Part shown: one piece after another, positions 1-6,107 of the stretch
How positions within the stretch are numbered: position 1 is the stretch's first letter
Layout of the letters: each line of letters begins with the position of its first letter
From: Simkania sp.
Lineage (GTDB): Bacteria > Chlamydiota > Chlamydiia > Chlamydiales > Simkaniaceae
Direction of reading: 5' to 3'
Assembly: GCA_028281425.1 (NCBI GenBank)
Contig: JANQJX010000143.1
Span: forward strand, 1 to 6,505
DNA length: 6,505 nucleotides
Program-made: the position numbers and the translations under genes
Notes under the pieces: model-generated
Databases searched by the model: none
What the model saw: the letters and a program-made list of their open reading frames with translations, nothing else
What the model was told of the DNA's origin: nothing

Positions 1-315
1 CACGTGAGCATAAGGAGAGATTTCTAATCTGTTTTCAAAAGAAACATTTTTTTCCTTGAGTTGATCCATCTCTTTTAAAAGAGAGACAGGATCAATCACA
101 ACCCCACCTCCAATAAGGCAAAGAGCATTTGGATTTAAAATTCCAGAAGGAATAAGATGGAAATGGTAATGCATTCCATTTGCAATCACACTATGGCCTG
201 CATTGTTTCCCCCTTGGGACCGCACAATGATCTCAGCTTCATGGGAAAGAAGATCTACAATCTTCCCCTTTCCTTCATCCCCCCATTGGAGGCCTATGAC
301 AATAACAGTTTTCAT
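1..315 (-). CDS. purA: Adenylosuccinate synthetase, N-terminal part (cut by window edge)
   Basis: PurA joins IMP and aspartate using GTP to give adenylosuccinate, the first committed step from IMP to AMP, in the cytoplasm. Reading the minus strand from an ATG at 315-313 gives 105 codons open to the left edge. The protein starts MKTVIVIGLQWGDEGKGKIV, the family's GTP/IMP-binding glycine-rich loop (residues 8-18), followed by DLL, then VRSQGGNNAGHS (31-42) and HLIPSGIL (53-60), all family hallmarks. The two residues known to be catalytic in the E. coli enzyme correspond to D13 and H41 here, and both are present. About 325 of the usual 430 or so residues lie outside the window, so intactness cannot be judged. 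The start matches the family N-terminus, although no good Shine-Dalgarno sequence precedes it. The gene is divergent from secDF and shares a 474-bp intergenic region with it. Purine genes are patchy in Chlamydiae, so its presence is informative about nucleotide self-sufficiency. Confidence 0.96.
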   Translation of the reverse strand, partial: MKTVIVIGLQWGDEGKGKIVDLLSHEAEIIVRSQGGNNAGHSVIANGMHYHFHLIPSGILNPNALCLIGGGVVIDPVSLLKEMDQLKEKNVSFENRLEISPYAHV

Positions 316-348
316 ACTTTAAGAGATTCAAATAAAAGGAATCATCCT

Positions 349-386
349 ATCATACTCATGATATCACGTAAAATCTATTGTTTTAA
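349..386 (-). promoter_or_regulatory. Candidate purA promoter
   Basis: On the minus strand TTAAAA (386-381, 4/6 match to TTGACA) is followed 17 bases later by TATCAT (363-358, 5/6 match to TATAAT). A second -10-like TATGAT lies at 354-349. This places a start roughly 30-45 bases before the purA ATG. In DNA this AT-rich such matches occur by chance, so the call is weak. Confidence 0.25.
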
Positions 387-449
387 TTTCAGACGAATTT
401 TTCCAATCTCTATGGGATTTATCTGGACTAAATCAAACTGCCAGCGTAT

Positions 450-471
450 GCTCTTTTTTTAAGAAAAGAGC
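450..471. repeat. Perfect 8-bp inverted repeat (hairpin)
   Basis: GCTCTTTT (450-457) and AAAAGAGC (464-471) are exact inverted copies around a 6-base centre. An alternative short pairing, AGCTT (469-473) with AAGCT (481-485), uses the same bases and would compete with it. No T-run follows on either strand, so it does not look like an intrinsic terminator. It could be a leader structure or operator in the purA upstream region, or chance. Confidence 0.4.
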
Positions 472-590
472 TTCATAAAAAAGCTAAAATGATTATTAAA
501 TCTATAAAAAACCTTTTAAGTGACTCGATTAAAACATCTCGGAAAATTAACCTTATGATCTATGAAAAAAGGATGAATTTTAAAGTTCGA

Positions 591-610
591 TAATCTGCTT
601 ATGCAGATTA
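591..610. repeat. Perfect 8-bp stem with TTAT loop
   Basis: TAATCTGC (591-598) and GCAGATTA (603-610) are exact inverted copies separated by TTAT, a compact hairpin or a 20-bp dyad of regulator-operator size. It lies about 180 bases before the secDF start and about 275 before the purA start. No T-run follows. Whether it acts as DNA site or RNA hairpin cannot be told from sequence. Confidence 0.5.
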
Positions 611-664
611 GGATATTCAAATGTAAAAACAAGTCGAATACTTAACTGCAAAGTTTCATTTAGT

Positions 665-694
665 TTTACAAGATTTTAAAGAAAAAAATATCAG
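665..694 (+). promoter_or_regulatory. Candidate secDF promoter
   Basis: TTTACA (665-670, 5/6 to TTGACA) is followed after 18 bases by TATCAG (689-694, 4/6 to TATAAT). Another -10-like box, TAAAAT (708-713, 5/6), has no partner at proper spacing. The call rests only on these loose matches in AT-rich DNA. It would give a leader of about 90 bases containing the 21-codon ORF. Confidence 0.22.
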
Positions 695-711
695 GTTTTC
701 TAAAGTTTAAA

Positions 712-777
712 ATGGTCTTATTTTTTTCAATCTTTAACTTTCTGCTTACCCCTCTTAAGCAACTTAATCTTTTTTAA
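712..777 (+). other. Possible 21-codon leader ORF before secDF
   Basis: ATG at 712 opens a 21-residue reading frame beginning MVLFFSIFNFLL and ending QLNLF, with TAA at 775-777. It is strongly hydrophobic. Its stop codon shares two bases with the AAGGA ribosome binding site of secDF, and it is in the same frame as secDF, 12 bases before the secDF ATG. Only a weak AAAG (702-705 region) precedes it, so translation is doubtful. Short ORFs of this size are common by chance. It is recorded because leader peptides before sec genes can act as export sensors in other bacteria. Confidence 0.15.
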
Positions 778-780
778 GGA
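776..780 (+). promoter_or_regulatory. Ribosome binding site of secDF
   Basis: AAGGA ends 9 bases before the ATG at 790. It supports that start, which also gives a basic n-region (MEKRKRW) directly before the first membrane segment. The site overlaps the TAA of the small upstream ORF. Confidence 0.8.
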
Positions 781-789
781 ATACAAAAT

Positions 790-3700
790 ATGGAAAAACG
801 TAAACGTTGGCAACTCATTCTCATCCTAACTGTGATTTTACTTACACTCTACAATATTCTTCCAACCGTTTTATTTTATACCAAACCTCTGAGTCAACCT
901 ATCGATAAAAAGCAAGCTTTTGAAGTTGCAAAAAGTGCAGCAACACGGGTCAATCAGTTAGAAAAACAAAGTCTTGAATGGCTGAAATCTTATACAAAAT
1001 TGCTCGGGATTAAAGCAAAATCCATCACCCTAGACCCTATAAGCCCTAAGCTTATTCATCTTGAATTTTCAAAAGATCAAGAGGCACAAATTTTCAAGAA
1101 ACATCTTCCCCGAGCTGGTTCTTTAATCCCTTTCCTTCCAAATCAACTTTCTCTCATCCGAGAAGAAAATAGATCTTCCTCTAAAAAAGTCACCCTGCAA
1201 CGCAATGTCCCTATTCATTTTGATCTTTCTCAGCTAGACAAAGAATTCCAATATATTCAGAAAAAAGATTCTAATGGAGCAATCACACCTGAGTACCGAA
1301 ATATCATCAATCAAAGACTCATCCAGCTTGCTCTTTCAGTAGGAGGGAAAACCGAAAACGCAAATTATGTAGAAACCATTTTATCCCATTCAGGCAACCC
1401 TCGATTAGAAGAATTTTTACTGATCTTATCTCAAAATATTTTATCTTACACCCAAATTTTTGGAGAAGATTCCTTTATTTCAAAGCGTTATTTTGCTACT
1501 TTTACCCAGAGTGAGGTTCCGAATCGCGCTGAAAATATTTCCAGACTGATTCAGATCTTTGAATCTCAAATAGAAAAAATCAAACTCGAGCGTATCCAAA
1601 TTGAAGAGAAAGAAAAAACAGAACGCATATCAGATCAATTTTTAGACAGTCAAGATCAAGAAAAACTTTCACTTTTAAAATCAAAAGAAAATCGTTTAGT
1701 CCAAGCATATGTCATTTTAAAGCGTCATTTTGCCTCTTTTAAGAGTGGAATGCTTCCCTATAATTTTGCCTCCTTAAAAACAATTATTCAAAAAGCAAGC
1801 TCATTTAAAGAAGGAGACAAAAATCGCTTGACTCTTGAAACTCAAGAAAAAAGCCCTCTTATTCAGAAGATGACCATTGATCTAAATAGTGAAAAAATAT
1901 TTATAACCTTAAACTCCGCAATCCAATCAATGCGACAAAAGCTGCAAAAAGACCCTTCCAAAACAACTCAATTAGACCAACTCAACCAACTCATTTATGG
2001 AGAAATCGCACGTATTGGAAGAGACTCAGGAGAAAATCTCATTCCCTATCAAGATGAATTTGAAATCGAGCTTAACCATTTACCAAATAGTCAAAGTCTT
2101 CTTGTCTTGGACATTGGATCGATTGCAAAAAAGGAAGCCAAGCAAATAAAACAGCTCATTACCACACATTGGAAACCCACTCATCCCGACTTAAAAGAGG
2201 ACGTGTTTCCTATTTGGGATGAAAAGACCTATAATGCTCTTCCCTCTCATCAAAAAAAGCTTGGGCTTTTAATCTACGTTCCTATTTCTCATACCAATGA
2301 CCTAAAACCAGGATTTCGAACCAATTCAATTTATGTGATTGCAAAAGGAATACAAAATATTTCGAACCGATTGCAAGCCAACCCCTCTTCTTCACAAGCA
2401 AAAGCTTTTGTTAGCGATTTTGATCAATTGCGCCATATTCTTCAAAATAACGGTTTTTATGGGTACCCTGGGACAACTTATCCTCTTTCTGCTTCTTTTT
2501 CCAATGACTTTATCTTTGAAGCAGAAGATTTTTACAAACCTCTTTTGATGGCAACACGAGAAGAGTTCCAAACTTATGGAACACACCGCTTTGCAACCCT
2601 TGAATTCACCGATCTTAAACAGCGTATTTATGCTTTAAACCAAATAGACACCCAAATTCACGAAGACTTACTCAAATGGCGCGATGAATATCAAGCATCT
2701 CAAATCGGTATGAGACCAGAAACAAAGCTCGATATTCCCAAGCCAACAACAAGCCCTCTCCTAAGCAATCTACTTTTAAGTTTTAAAAAATATTTTCGAG
2801 GCGATGATAGAAAAATTTTAAAGTGGGGTCTTGATCTTTCAGGAGGAAAAACAGTTCAACTTGAGCTTAGAGATCATAAAGGACATAGCGTCACAAATGA
2901 AGCCGATATGAAACAAGGAATTGATGAACTTTACCGCCGTATCAACAAAATGGGTGTTTCCGAAGTGACTATTCGGCAAGAAGGCAATCATATTACGCTT
3001 GATTTCCCCAGCGCTCAAGGGCTTTCTGCAAGGGATCTTGTCAAAGCTTCCTCGATGTTCTTCCATCTGGTCAATGAAAAGTTTACACCTCAAAATAAAC
3101 AGCTCAGAGGAACAATCACCCAATTTCTTCAAGATATTTGGAACGAAGCTGTTGTGACAAACCGTAGAGACATCCAAAGCATTAACGCAATTGCTTGGAA
3201 ACACCTTTATGGAGATGCACTTACAGCAGATACACCGCAGCCTATTAGCGAAGCTGCAAAAGCCCTTTATAACCAAGGGCTTCGCTTAGAAGACCCACTC
3301 CATGCAAATCCTTCAAATCATTTTAACGATACCTTATCAAAAATTGCAATTTATCGTGGAGACCGTTTTTCTGATTGGCATGGACAAACCCACCCCCTTT
3401 TAATTGTCATGAACAATTACGCTTTAGAAGGTTCTAATCTAACTAACGTGCATGCTTCGTATGACCCTTCTCAAGGAAACTACCTCTCTTTTCAAGTCAA
3501 AGGATCCCAAACACTCTCAAGTGGGGAAAAAATCAATCCAAGAACGGTTTTCTATAATTGGACTTCAACATTTTCAAAAGATAAAATTGCTTCTTCTCCC
3601 TTGTCTGCTTATACGGGTGGACAAGGTTACAGAATGGCTGTGATTCTAAATGGATTTATTGTCAATGCACCTGCGATCGAATCAGGACTTCGCAATCATG

Positions 3701-5361
3701 TTTCCATCACGGGAAGTTTCACTCAAAGAGAAGCAAACCGCTTAGAAGCCGATCTAAAAGCAGGATCCCTTAGTTTCACCCCATTTATTTTATCTGAAAA
3801 AAACGTAAGCCCTGATCTCGGACTCAAAGATCGCACAATGGGAATTCTAGCAACGATCGTTGCTTTGATTTTTGTGATTGCTTTAATGATTGGATATTAC
3901 CGTTTTGCAGGTCTTATTGCCTCCGTTGCGGTTCTTTTTAATCTCTTGATTATGTGGGCAACCTTGCAAAATATTCAGGCAACGATCACTCTTGCAAAAA
4001 TTGCTGGGATCATCTTAACAGTTGGGATGGCAGTAGACGCAAATGTTCTTGTATTTGAGAGAATTCGAGAAGAGTTTGCACTTTCTAAACGGCTTGCCTT
4101 CTCTATACAAACAGGTTATCGTAAAGCTTTTTCAGCTATTTTCGATTCCAATCTCACAACAATCATTGCTGCTATTATTTTACTTAACTTTGATTCGGGT
4201 CCTATCAAAGGTTTTGCTTTAACTCTTATCATTGGAATTGTTTCTTCGATGTTTACGGCCCTTTTTATGACCCGCTACTTTTTTGCTGGATGGGTTCAAA
4301 ATCCAAAACATAAAATTTTGAAAATGGCCCGTCTCATCAAAACATCTTCATTTGATTTTCTTAAATATAGAAAGGTAAGCTTTGCAATGACCTTGATTGT
4401 GATTTTAGTTGGCGCCTACTTGTTTGTTGATAAAAGACATACAATGCTTGGAATGGACTTTACAGGAGGCTATTCTTTAACATTAGAACTCAACCCTCAA
4501 ATGGCTCAAAACTATCGAGTAGCTGTAGAAAAAGCTCTTACCAAAGCAGGCCTAAGCTCTAATGATTTCCAAGTCAGGGAACTTTCTCCTTCCAACCAAA
4601 TCAATATTCTTTTAAGCAGAAAGCTCGATCAAAATGGATACTCTTTTGAAGGGCTTCCTCTAGAAACCAATGCCAAAACATTTTCTTATCATTACGAAAA
4701 TAACCCCCGCATTCTTTTTATCGTCAACGCTCTTGAAACAGCAGGCCTTCATCTTACTCCCACGTCATTGAAACAACTCGATAGTAACTGGACGAGTATC
4801 AGTGGTCAAATGTCAAATTCTATGCGCAATAATGCTTTTATAGGCCTTGCAATAGCTTTAATTTCTATTTTGATCTACATCACCATCCGATTTGAATTTA
4901 AATATGCAATAAGTGCCACTTTAGGCCTTGCAGTGGATGTTCTATTCACCCTTGCACTCGTCACCATTTTTCATACGTTTAAAGCCCCCGTCCAAATCGA
5001 CCTTAACACCATTGCAGCTCTTATGACGATTATTGGCTACTCTCTCAATGATACAATTATTATTTTTGATCGCATTAGAGAAGATCTCAAATTGATGCGC
5101 AAGCACTCTTTCAAAGAGATCATCAATCATGCTTTAAATACAACCCTAAGCCGCACAATCATGACTTCAGGAACAACCCTAGTCGTCTTACTTGCACTTC
5201 TCTTTTTAGGAGGAATCACAATATTTGGCCTTTCTCTTGTGATGGTGATCGGGGTTGTTTTTGGGACTTTCTCTTCCCTTTTTATTACAACACCACTTCT
5301 TCTTGCTTTTCATAAAAAAGAACTCAAAAAAGAAAAAAACTTTGCTTTAAAAGAAAATTAA
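790..5361 (+). CDS. secDF: SecD-SecF fused protein translocase subunit
   Basis: SecDF works in the inner membrane with SecYEG, using the proton gradient to pull exported proteins out on the periplasmic side. The 1523-residue protein starts with basic MEKRKRW and a membrane segment (8-30). SecD motifs follow: GLDLSGGK (680-687), the P1 region from about 695, TGGQGYRMAVILNG (942-955), then five membrane segments (about 1017-1165) containing VDANVLVFERIREE, with the proton-path Asp at 1083. The SecF half begins near 1195: membrane segment 1198-1214, GMDFTGG (1221-1227), and five more segments from 1349 including SLNDTIIIFDRIRED (Asp1421) and LSRTIMTSGTT (Arg1455), equivalents of conserved transport residues in Thermus SecDF. 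All are intact. GLDLSGG sits at about 680 rather than roughly 120 as in E. coli SecD, so residues 31-670 hold an extra region of some 550 residues with a charged coiled-coil-like stretch (about 250-315). I see no cysteine anywhere. Fused SecDF with a long N-terminal part is typical of Chlamydiae. Confidence 0.97.
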   Translation: MEKRKRWQLILILTVILLTLYNILPTVLFYTKPLSQPIDKKQAFEVAKSAATRVNQLEKQSLEWLKSYTKLLGIKAKSITLDPISPKLIHLEFSKDQEAQIFKKHLPRAGSLIPFLPNQLSLIREENRSSSKKVTLQRNVPIHFDLSQLDKEFQYIQKKDSNGAITPEYRNIINQRLIQLALSVGGKTENANYVETILSHSGNPRLEEFLLILSQNILSYTQIFGEDSFISKRYFATFTQSEVPNRAENISRLIQIFESQIEKIKLERIQIEEKEKTERISDQFLDSQDQEKLSLLKSKENRLVQAYVILKRHFASFKSGMLPYNFASLKTIIQKASSFKEGDKNRLTLETQEKSPLIQKMTIDLNSEKIFITLNSAIQSMRQKLQKDPSKTTQLDQLNQLIYGEIARIGRDSGENLIPYQDEFEIELNHLPNSQSLLVLDIGSIAKKEAKQIKQLITTHWKPTHPDLKEDVFPIWDEKTYNALPSHQKKLGLLIYVPISHTNDLKPGFRTNSIYVIAKGIQNISNRLQANPSSSQAKAFVSDFDQLRHILQNNGFYGYPGTTYPLSASFSNDFIFEAEDFYKPLLMATREEFQTYGTHRFATLEFTDLKQRIYALNQIDTQIHEDLLKWRDEYQASQIGMRPETKLDIPKPTTSPLLSNLLLSFKKYFRGDDRKILKWGLDLSGGKTVQLELRDHKGHSVTNEADMKQGIDELYRRINKMGVSEVTIRQEGNHITLDFPSAQGLSARDLVKASSMFFHLVNEKFTPQNKQLRGTITQFLQDIWNEAVVTNRRDIQSINAIAWKHLYGDALTADTPQPISEAAKALYNQGLRLEDPLHANPSNHFNDTLSKIAIYRGDRFSDWHGQTHPLLIVMNNYALEGSNLTNVHASYDPSQGNYLSFQVKGSQTLSSGEKINPRTVFYNWTSTFSKDKIASSPLSAYTGGQGYRMAVILNGFIVNAPAIESGLRNHVSITGSFTQREANRLEADLKAGSLSFTPFILSEKNVSPDLGLKDRTMGILATIVALIFVIALMIGYYRFAGLIASVAVLFNLLIMWATLQNIQATITLAKIAGIILTVGMAVDANVLVFERIREEFALSKRLAFSIQTGYRKAFSAIFDSNLTTIIAAIILLNFDSGPIKGFALTLIIGIVSSMFTALFMTRYFFAGWVQNPKHKILKMARLIKTSSFDFLKYRKVSFAMTLIVILVGAYLFVDKRHTMLGMDFTGGYSLTLELNPQMAQNYRVAVEKALTKAGLSSNDFQVRELSPSNQINILLSRKLDQNGYSFEGLPLETNAKTFSYHYENNPRILFIVNALETAGLHLTPTSLKQLDSNWTSISGQMSNSMRNNAFIGLAIALISILIYITIRFEFKYAISATLGLAVDVLFTLALVTIFHTFKAPVQIDLNTIAALMTIIGYSLNDTIIIFDRIREDLKLMRKHSFKEIINHALNTTLSRTIMTSGTTLVVLLALLFLGGITIFGLSLVMVIGVVFGTFSSLFITTPLLLAFHKKELKKEKNFALKEN

Positions 5362-5362
5362 G

Positions 5363-5389
5363 CAAAAAGTTGAAGGGAGACTTTTGTTT
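5363..5389 (+). terminator. Weak terminator candidate after secDF
   Basis: CAAAAAGT (5363-5370) can pair with ACTTTTG (5380-5386) if one A is bulged, around a 9-base loop, and TTT follows. It starts one base after the secDF stop codon. The stem is AT-rich and the T-run short, so it is a poor intrinsic terminator, but no better one is seen before the IS remnants. Confidence 0.25.
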
Positions 5390-5450
5390 CCAAATATCTT
5401 GCCAAAAAAATACCCTGGCTTAATCTATCACCTCCGAATGCGGTCTATTT

Positions 5451-5471
5451 GGGGCTGTTGAAAACCAAAGA
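5451..5471 (+). repeat. Left terminal inverted repeat of the IS5-like remnant
   Basis: It starts GGGGCTGTTG and matches the right end (6074-6094, read on the minus strand) at 16 of 21 positions, with mismatches at positions 4, 11, 12, 16 and 17. This is the end downstream of the transposase remnant. Confidence 0.5.
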
Positions 5472-5550
5472 GATTAGAGGGCAAAAAAAAGAAAAAATTT
5501 GATTTCTTGTGGATTTATTAAACATCAGATGTTTTTTCTACTTTTTCAAA

Positions 5551-5557
5551 TTTTAAT
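5551..5557 (+). repeat. Target-site duplication, left copy (TTTTAAT)
   Basis: TTTTAAT lies directly against the left terminal repeat of the 258-bp element, and the identical 7 bases lie directly against its right repeat at 5816-5822. The direct repeat stops exactly at both junctions, as expected from a transposition event. Confidence 0.8.
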
Positions 5558-5573
5558 CTCACCTTACGCAAAA
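5558..5573 (+). repeat. Left terminal inverted repeat of the 258-bp element
   Basis: CTCACCTTACGCAAAA is the exact reverse complement of 5800-5815. Similarity continues loosely inward (GAACGTT against AAGACAGTT on the other end). Confidence 0.9.
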
Positions 5574-5616
5574 GAACGTTGAAAGGGGTATTTTTTTTCT
5601 GATCAAAGGAAAAAAA

Positions 5617-5791
5617 ATGACTCAAGAAGAACTGCCACAGAAGACCCACATATTTGCTTCGATTATAGCCTACTTGTAAATTGGAAATATTGAGAGTGAA
5701 AACAAAGTTAAGCCATTTTTCTTTGAAATATAAACTCATCATCAGAGCAAATCAAATGGCATTTCAAGAATTAAAGAATTTACAACAATAA
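5617..5791 (+). pseudogene. Deleted and frameshifted transposase (start plus C-terminus)
   Basis: ATG at 5617, with AAAGGA 6 bases upstream, opens MTQEELPQKTHIFASIIAYL and stops at TAA 5677-5679. Skipping the single T at 5677 restores YLKLE, and the frame then runs LEILRVKTKLSHFSLKYKLI and on to a TAA at 5789-5791, 57 residues in all. THIFASIIAYLKLE followed by a basic stretch with HF and a final Gln/Leu-rich helix is the usual C-terminal end of a group of IS4-like DDE transposases. Everything between the first few residues and QKTHIF, including the catalytic core, is missing. The first seven or so residues may be the original N-terminus, which would make this an in-frame internal deletion followed by a one-base insertion. 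No transposase activity is expected. The family is recalled from pattern, not searched. Confidence 0.65.
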
Positions 5792-5799
5792 ACTGTCTT

Positions 5800-5815
5800 T
5801 TTTGCGTAAGGTGAG
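5800..5815 (-). repeat. Right terminal inverted repeat of the 258-bp element
   Basis: TTTTGCGTAAGGTGAG is the exact reverse complement of 5558-5573. It follows the transposase remnant's stop codon by 8 bases. Confidence 0.9.
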
Positions 5816-5822
5816 TTTTAAT
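5816..5822 (+). repeat. Target-site duplication, right copy (TTTTAAT)
   Basis: Identical to 5551-5557 and placed immediately outside the right terminal repeat. Confidence 0.8.
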
Positions 5823-5858
5823 GATTATTTTTTAGCTGTTTTTGGACACAATCCTTCC

Positions 5859-6017
5859 TTAATCTAATGCAAAATTTGGAGGAGCAATCACAAGGATTCT
5901 CTTAAGATTAAAACTCATCGCATCCATAGATTGGAACGACCAAATCCTGGTAAAACGACGGTAAGTGTGACTATGAGAAGTGAGATCTTCTAAACTAACC
6001 ATTTCAACCTGTTCCAT
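5859..6017 (-). pseudogene. IS5-like transposase remnant: N-terminus joined to C-terminus
   Basis: The minus strand from ATG 6017-6015 gives an uninterrupted 52-residue frame ending at TAA 5861-5859. The start, MEQVEMVSLEDLTSHSHTYR, then RFTRIWSF, resembles the N-terminus of IS5-type transposases (a short 'V.LEDLV...H.YRKF...W.F' pattern preceding the DUF772-like domain). The end, AMSFNLKRILVIAPPNFALD, resembles their C-terminus, where an 'A.NLKR' helix closes the protein. The join is near residues 30-33, so some 200-400 residues including the DDE core are absent while the frame is kept. An excellent ribosome binding site remains, so a short peptide could still be made. Assignment to IS5 rests on pattern memory. 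It could belong to the related IS1182 group. Confidence 0.55.
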
Positions 6018-6023
6018 CGGAAA

Positions 6024-6029
6024 CTCCTT
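6024..6029 (-). promoter_or_regulatory. Strong ribosome binding site of the IS5-like remnant
   Basis: On the minus strand AAGGAG (6029-6024) stands 6 bases before the ATG at 6017. It is the best Shine-Dalgarno match in the window and supports this ATG as the original transposase start. Confidence 0.7.
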
Positions 6030-6073
6030 CTCATAAAACCAAGAAAGAATCTTACTCCATTTCTTTTAAAAAG

Positions 6074-6094
6074 TCTTCCGTTCGCAACAGTCCC
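6074..6094 (-). repeat. Right terminal inverted repeat of the IS5-like remnant
   Basis: Read on the minus strand from 6094 it begins GGGACTGTTGCGAAC and matches 5451-5471 at 16 of 21 positions. It is upstream of the transposase remnant, which begins 57 bases further in. Confidence 0.5.
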
Positions 6095-6107
6095 TTTTTA
6101 TAAGAAA

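Larger units (their letters stand above)
316..789. other. Divergent intergenic region purA / secDF
   Basis: This 474-bp stretch is very AT-rich and holds no recognisable gene, tRNA or IS fragment on either strand. It must contain the start signals for both divergent genes. Visible structure is limited to weak promoter-like hexamers, two perfect 8-bp inverted repeats (450-471 and 591-610) and a 21-codon ORF just before secDF. The reading frame that runs across 157-462 on the plus strand is the antisense shadow of purA plus spacer and does not look like a protein. Confidence 0.7.
5558..5815 (+). mobile_element. 258-bp miniature IS derivative nested in the IS5-like remnant
   Basis: This is a complete non-autonomous element. 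It has perfect 16-bp terminal inverted repeats (5558-5573 and 5800-5815, outer end CTCACCTTACGC) and a 7-bp target duplication TTTTAAT on both sides. Inside, on the plus strand, is a short ORF that has a ribosome binding site, then a few codons that may be a transposase start, then a clear transposase C-terminus ending 8 bases before the right repeat. It is therefore an internally deleted IS, not an unrelated miniature element. The 7-bp duplication and the C-terminal sequence suggest an IS4-like or related DDE family, but the family is uncertain. It cannot move without a transposase supplied by a full-length relative. It inserted after the IS5-like element was already in place. Confidence 0.85.
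5451..6094 (-). mobile_element. IS5-like element, internally deleted, carrying a nested insertion
   Basis: The ends are an imperfect inverted repeat. GGGGCTGTTGAAAAC starts at 5451, and GGGACTGTTGCGAAC starts at 6094 on the minus strand; 16 of the first 21 positions match. The style resembles IS5-family termini. Reading from the right end there is a short leader, a strong ribosome binding site, a 52-codon remnant of transposase start plus transposase end (5859-6017), then an AT-rich tail to the left end. A 258-bp element with its target duplication sits in that tail. Without it this derivative would be only 379 bp, far shorter than a full IS. TTT flanks both ends, but in AT-rich DNA that is weak evidence for a target duplication. 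Boundaries are inferred from the repeat alone. Confidence 0.55.

Noticed and set aside
157..462. 101-residue plus-strand reading frame over the left edge
   Set aside because: It is antisense to the clearly conserved purA N-terminus for half its length, then runs into AT-rich spacer. It has no ribosome binding site and no recognisable protein character.
450..471. Hairpin as an intrinsic terminator
   Set aside because: The inverted repeat is exact but no T-run follows on either strand, and it lies between two divergent genes where no terminator is expected.
2839..3276. 145-residue minus-strand reading frame inside secDF
   Set aside because: It is a shadow opposite the conserved SecD GLDLSGG/P1 region. 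It is Cys-rich and low in motifs, as expected of antisense translation.
5520..5537. AAACATC-A-GATGTTT palindrome followed by T residues, as a terminator
   Set aside because: A usable hairpin would have only a 6-bp AT-rich stem, and it lies inside the tail of the IS5-like remnant rather than after a live gene.
5518..5742. 74-residue minus-strand reading frame
   Set aside because: It crosses the left terminal repeat and the target duplication of the 258-bp element and lies opposite the transposase remnant. The frame exists only because of the insertion.
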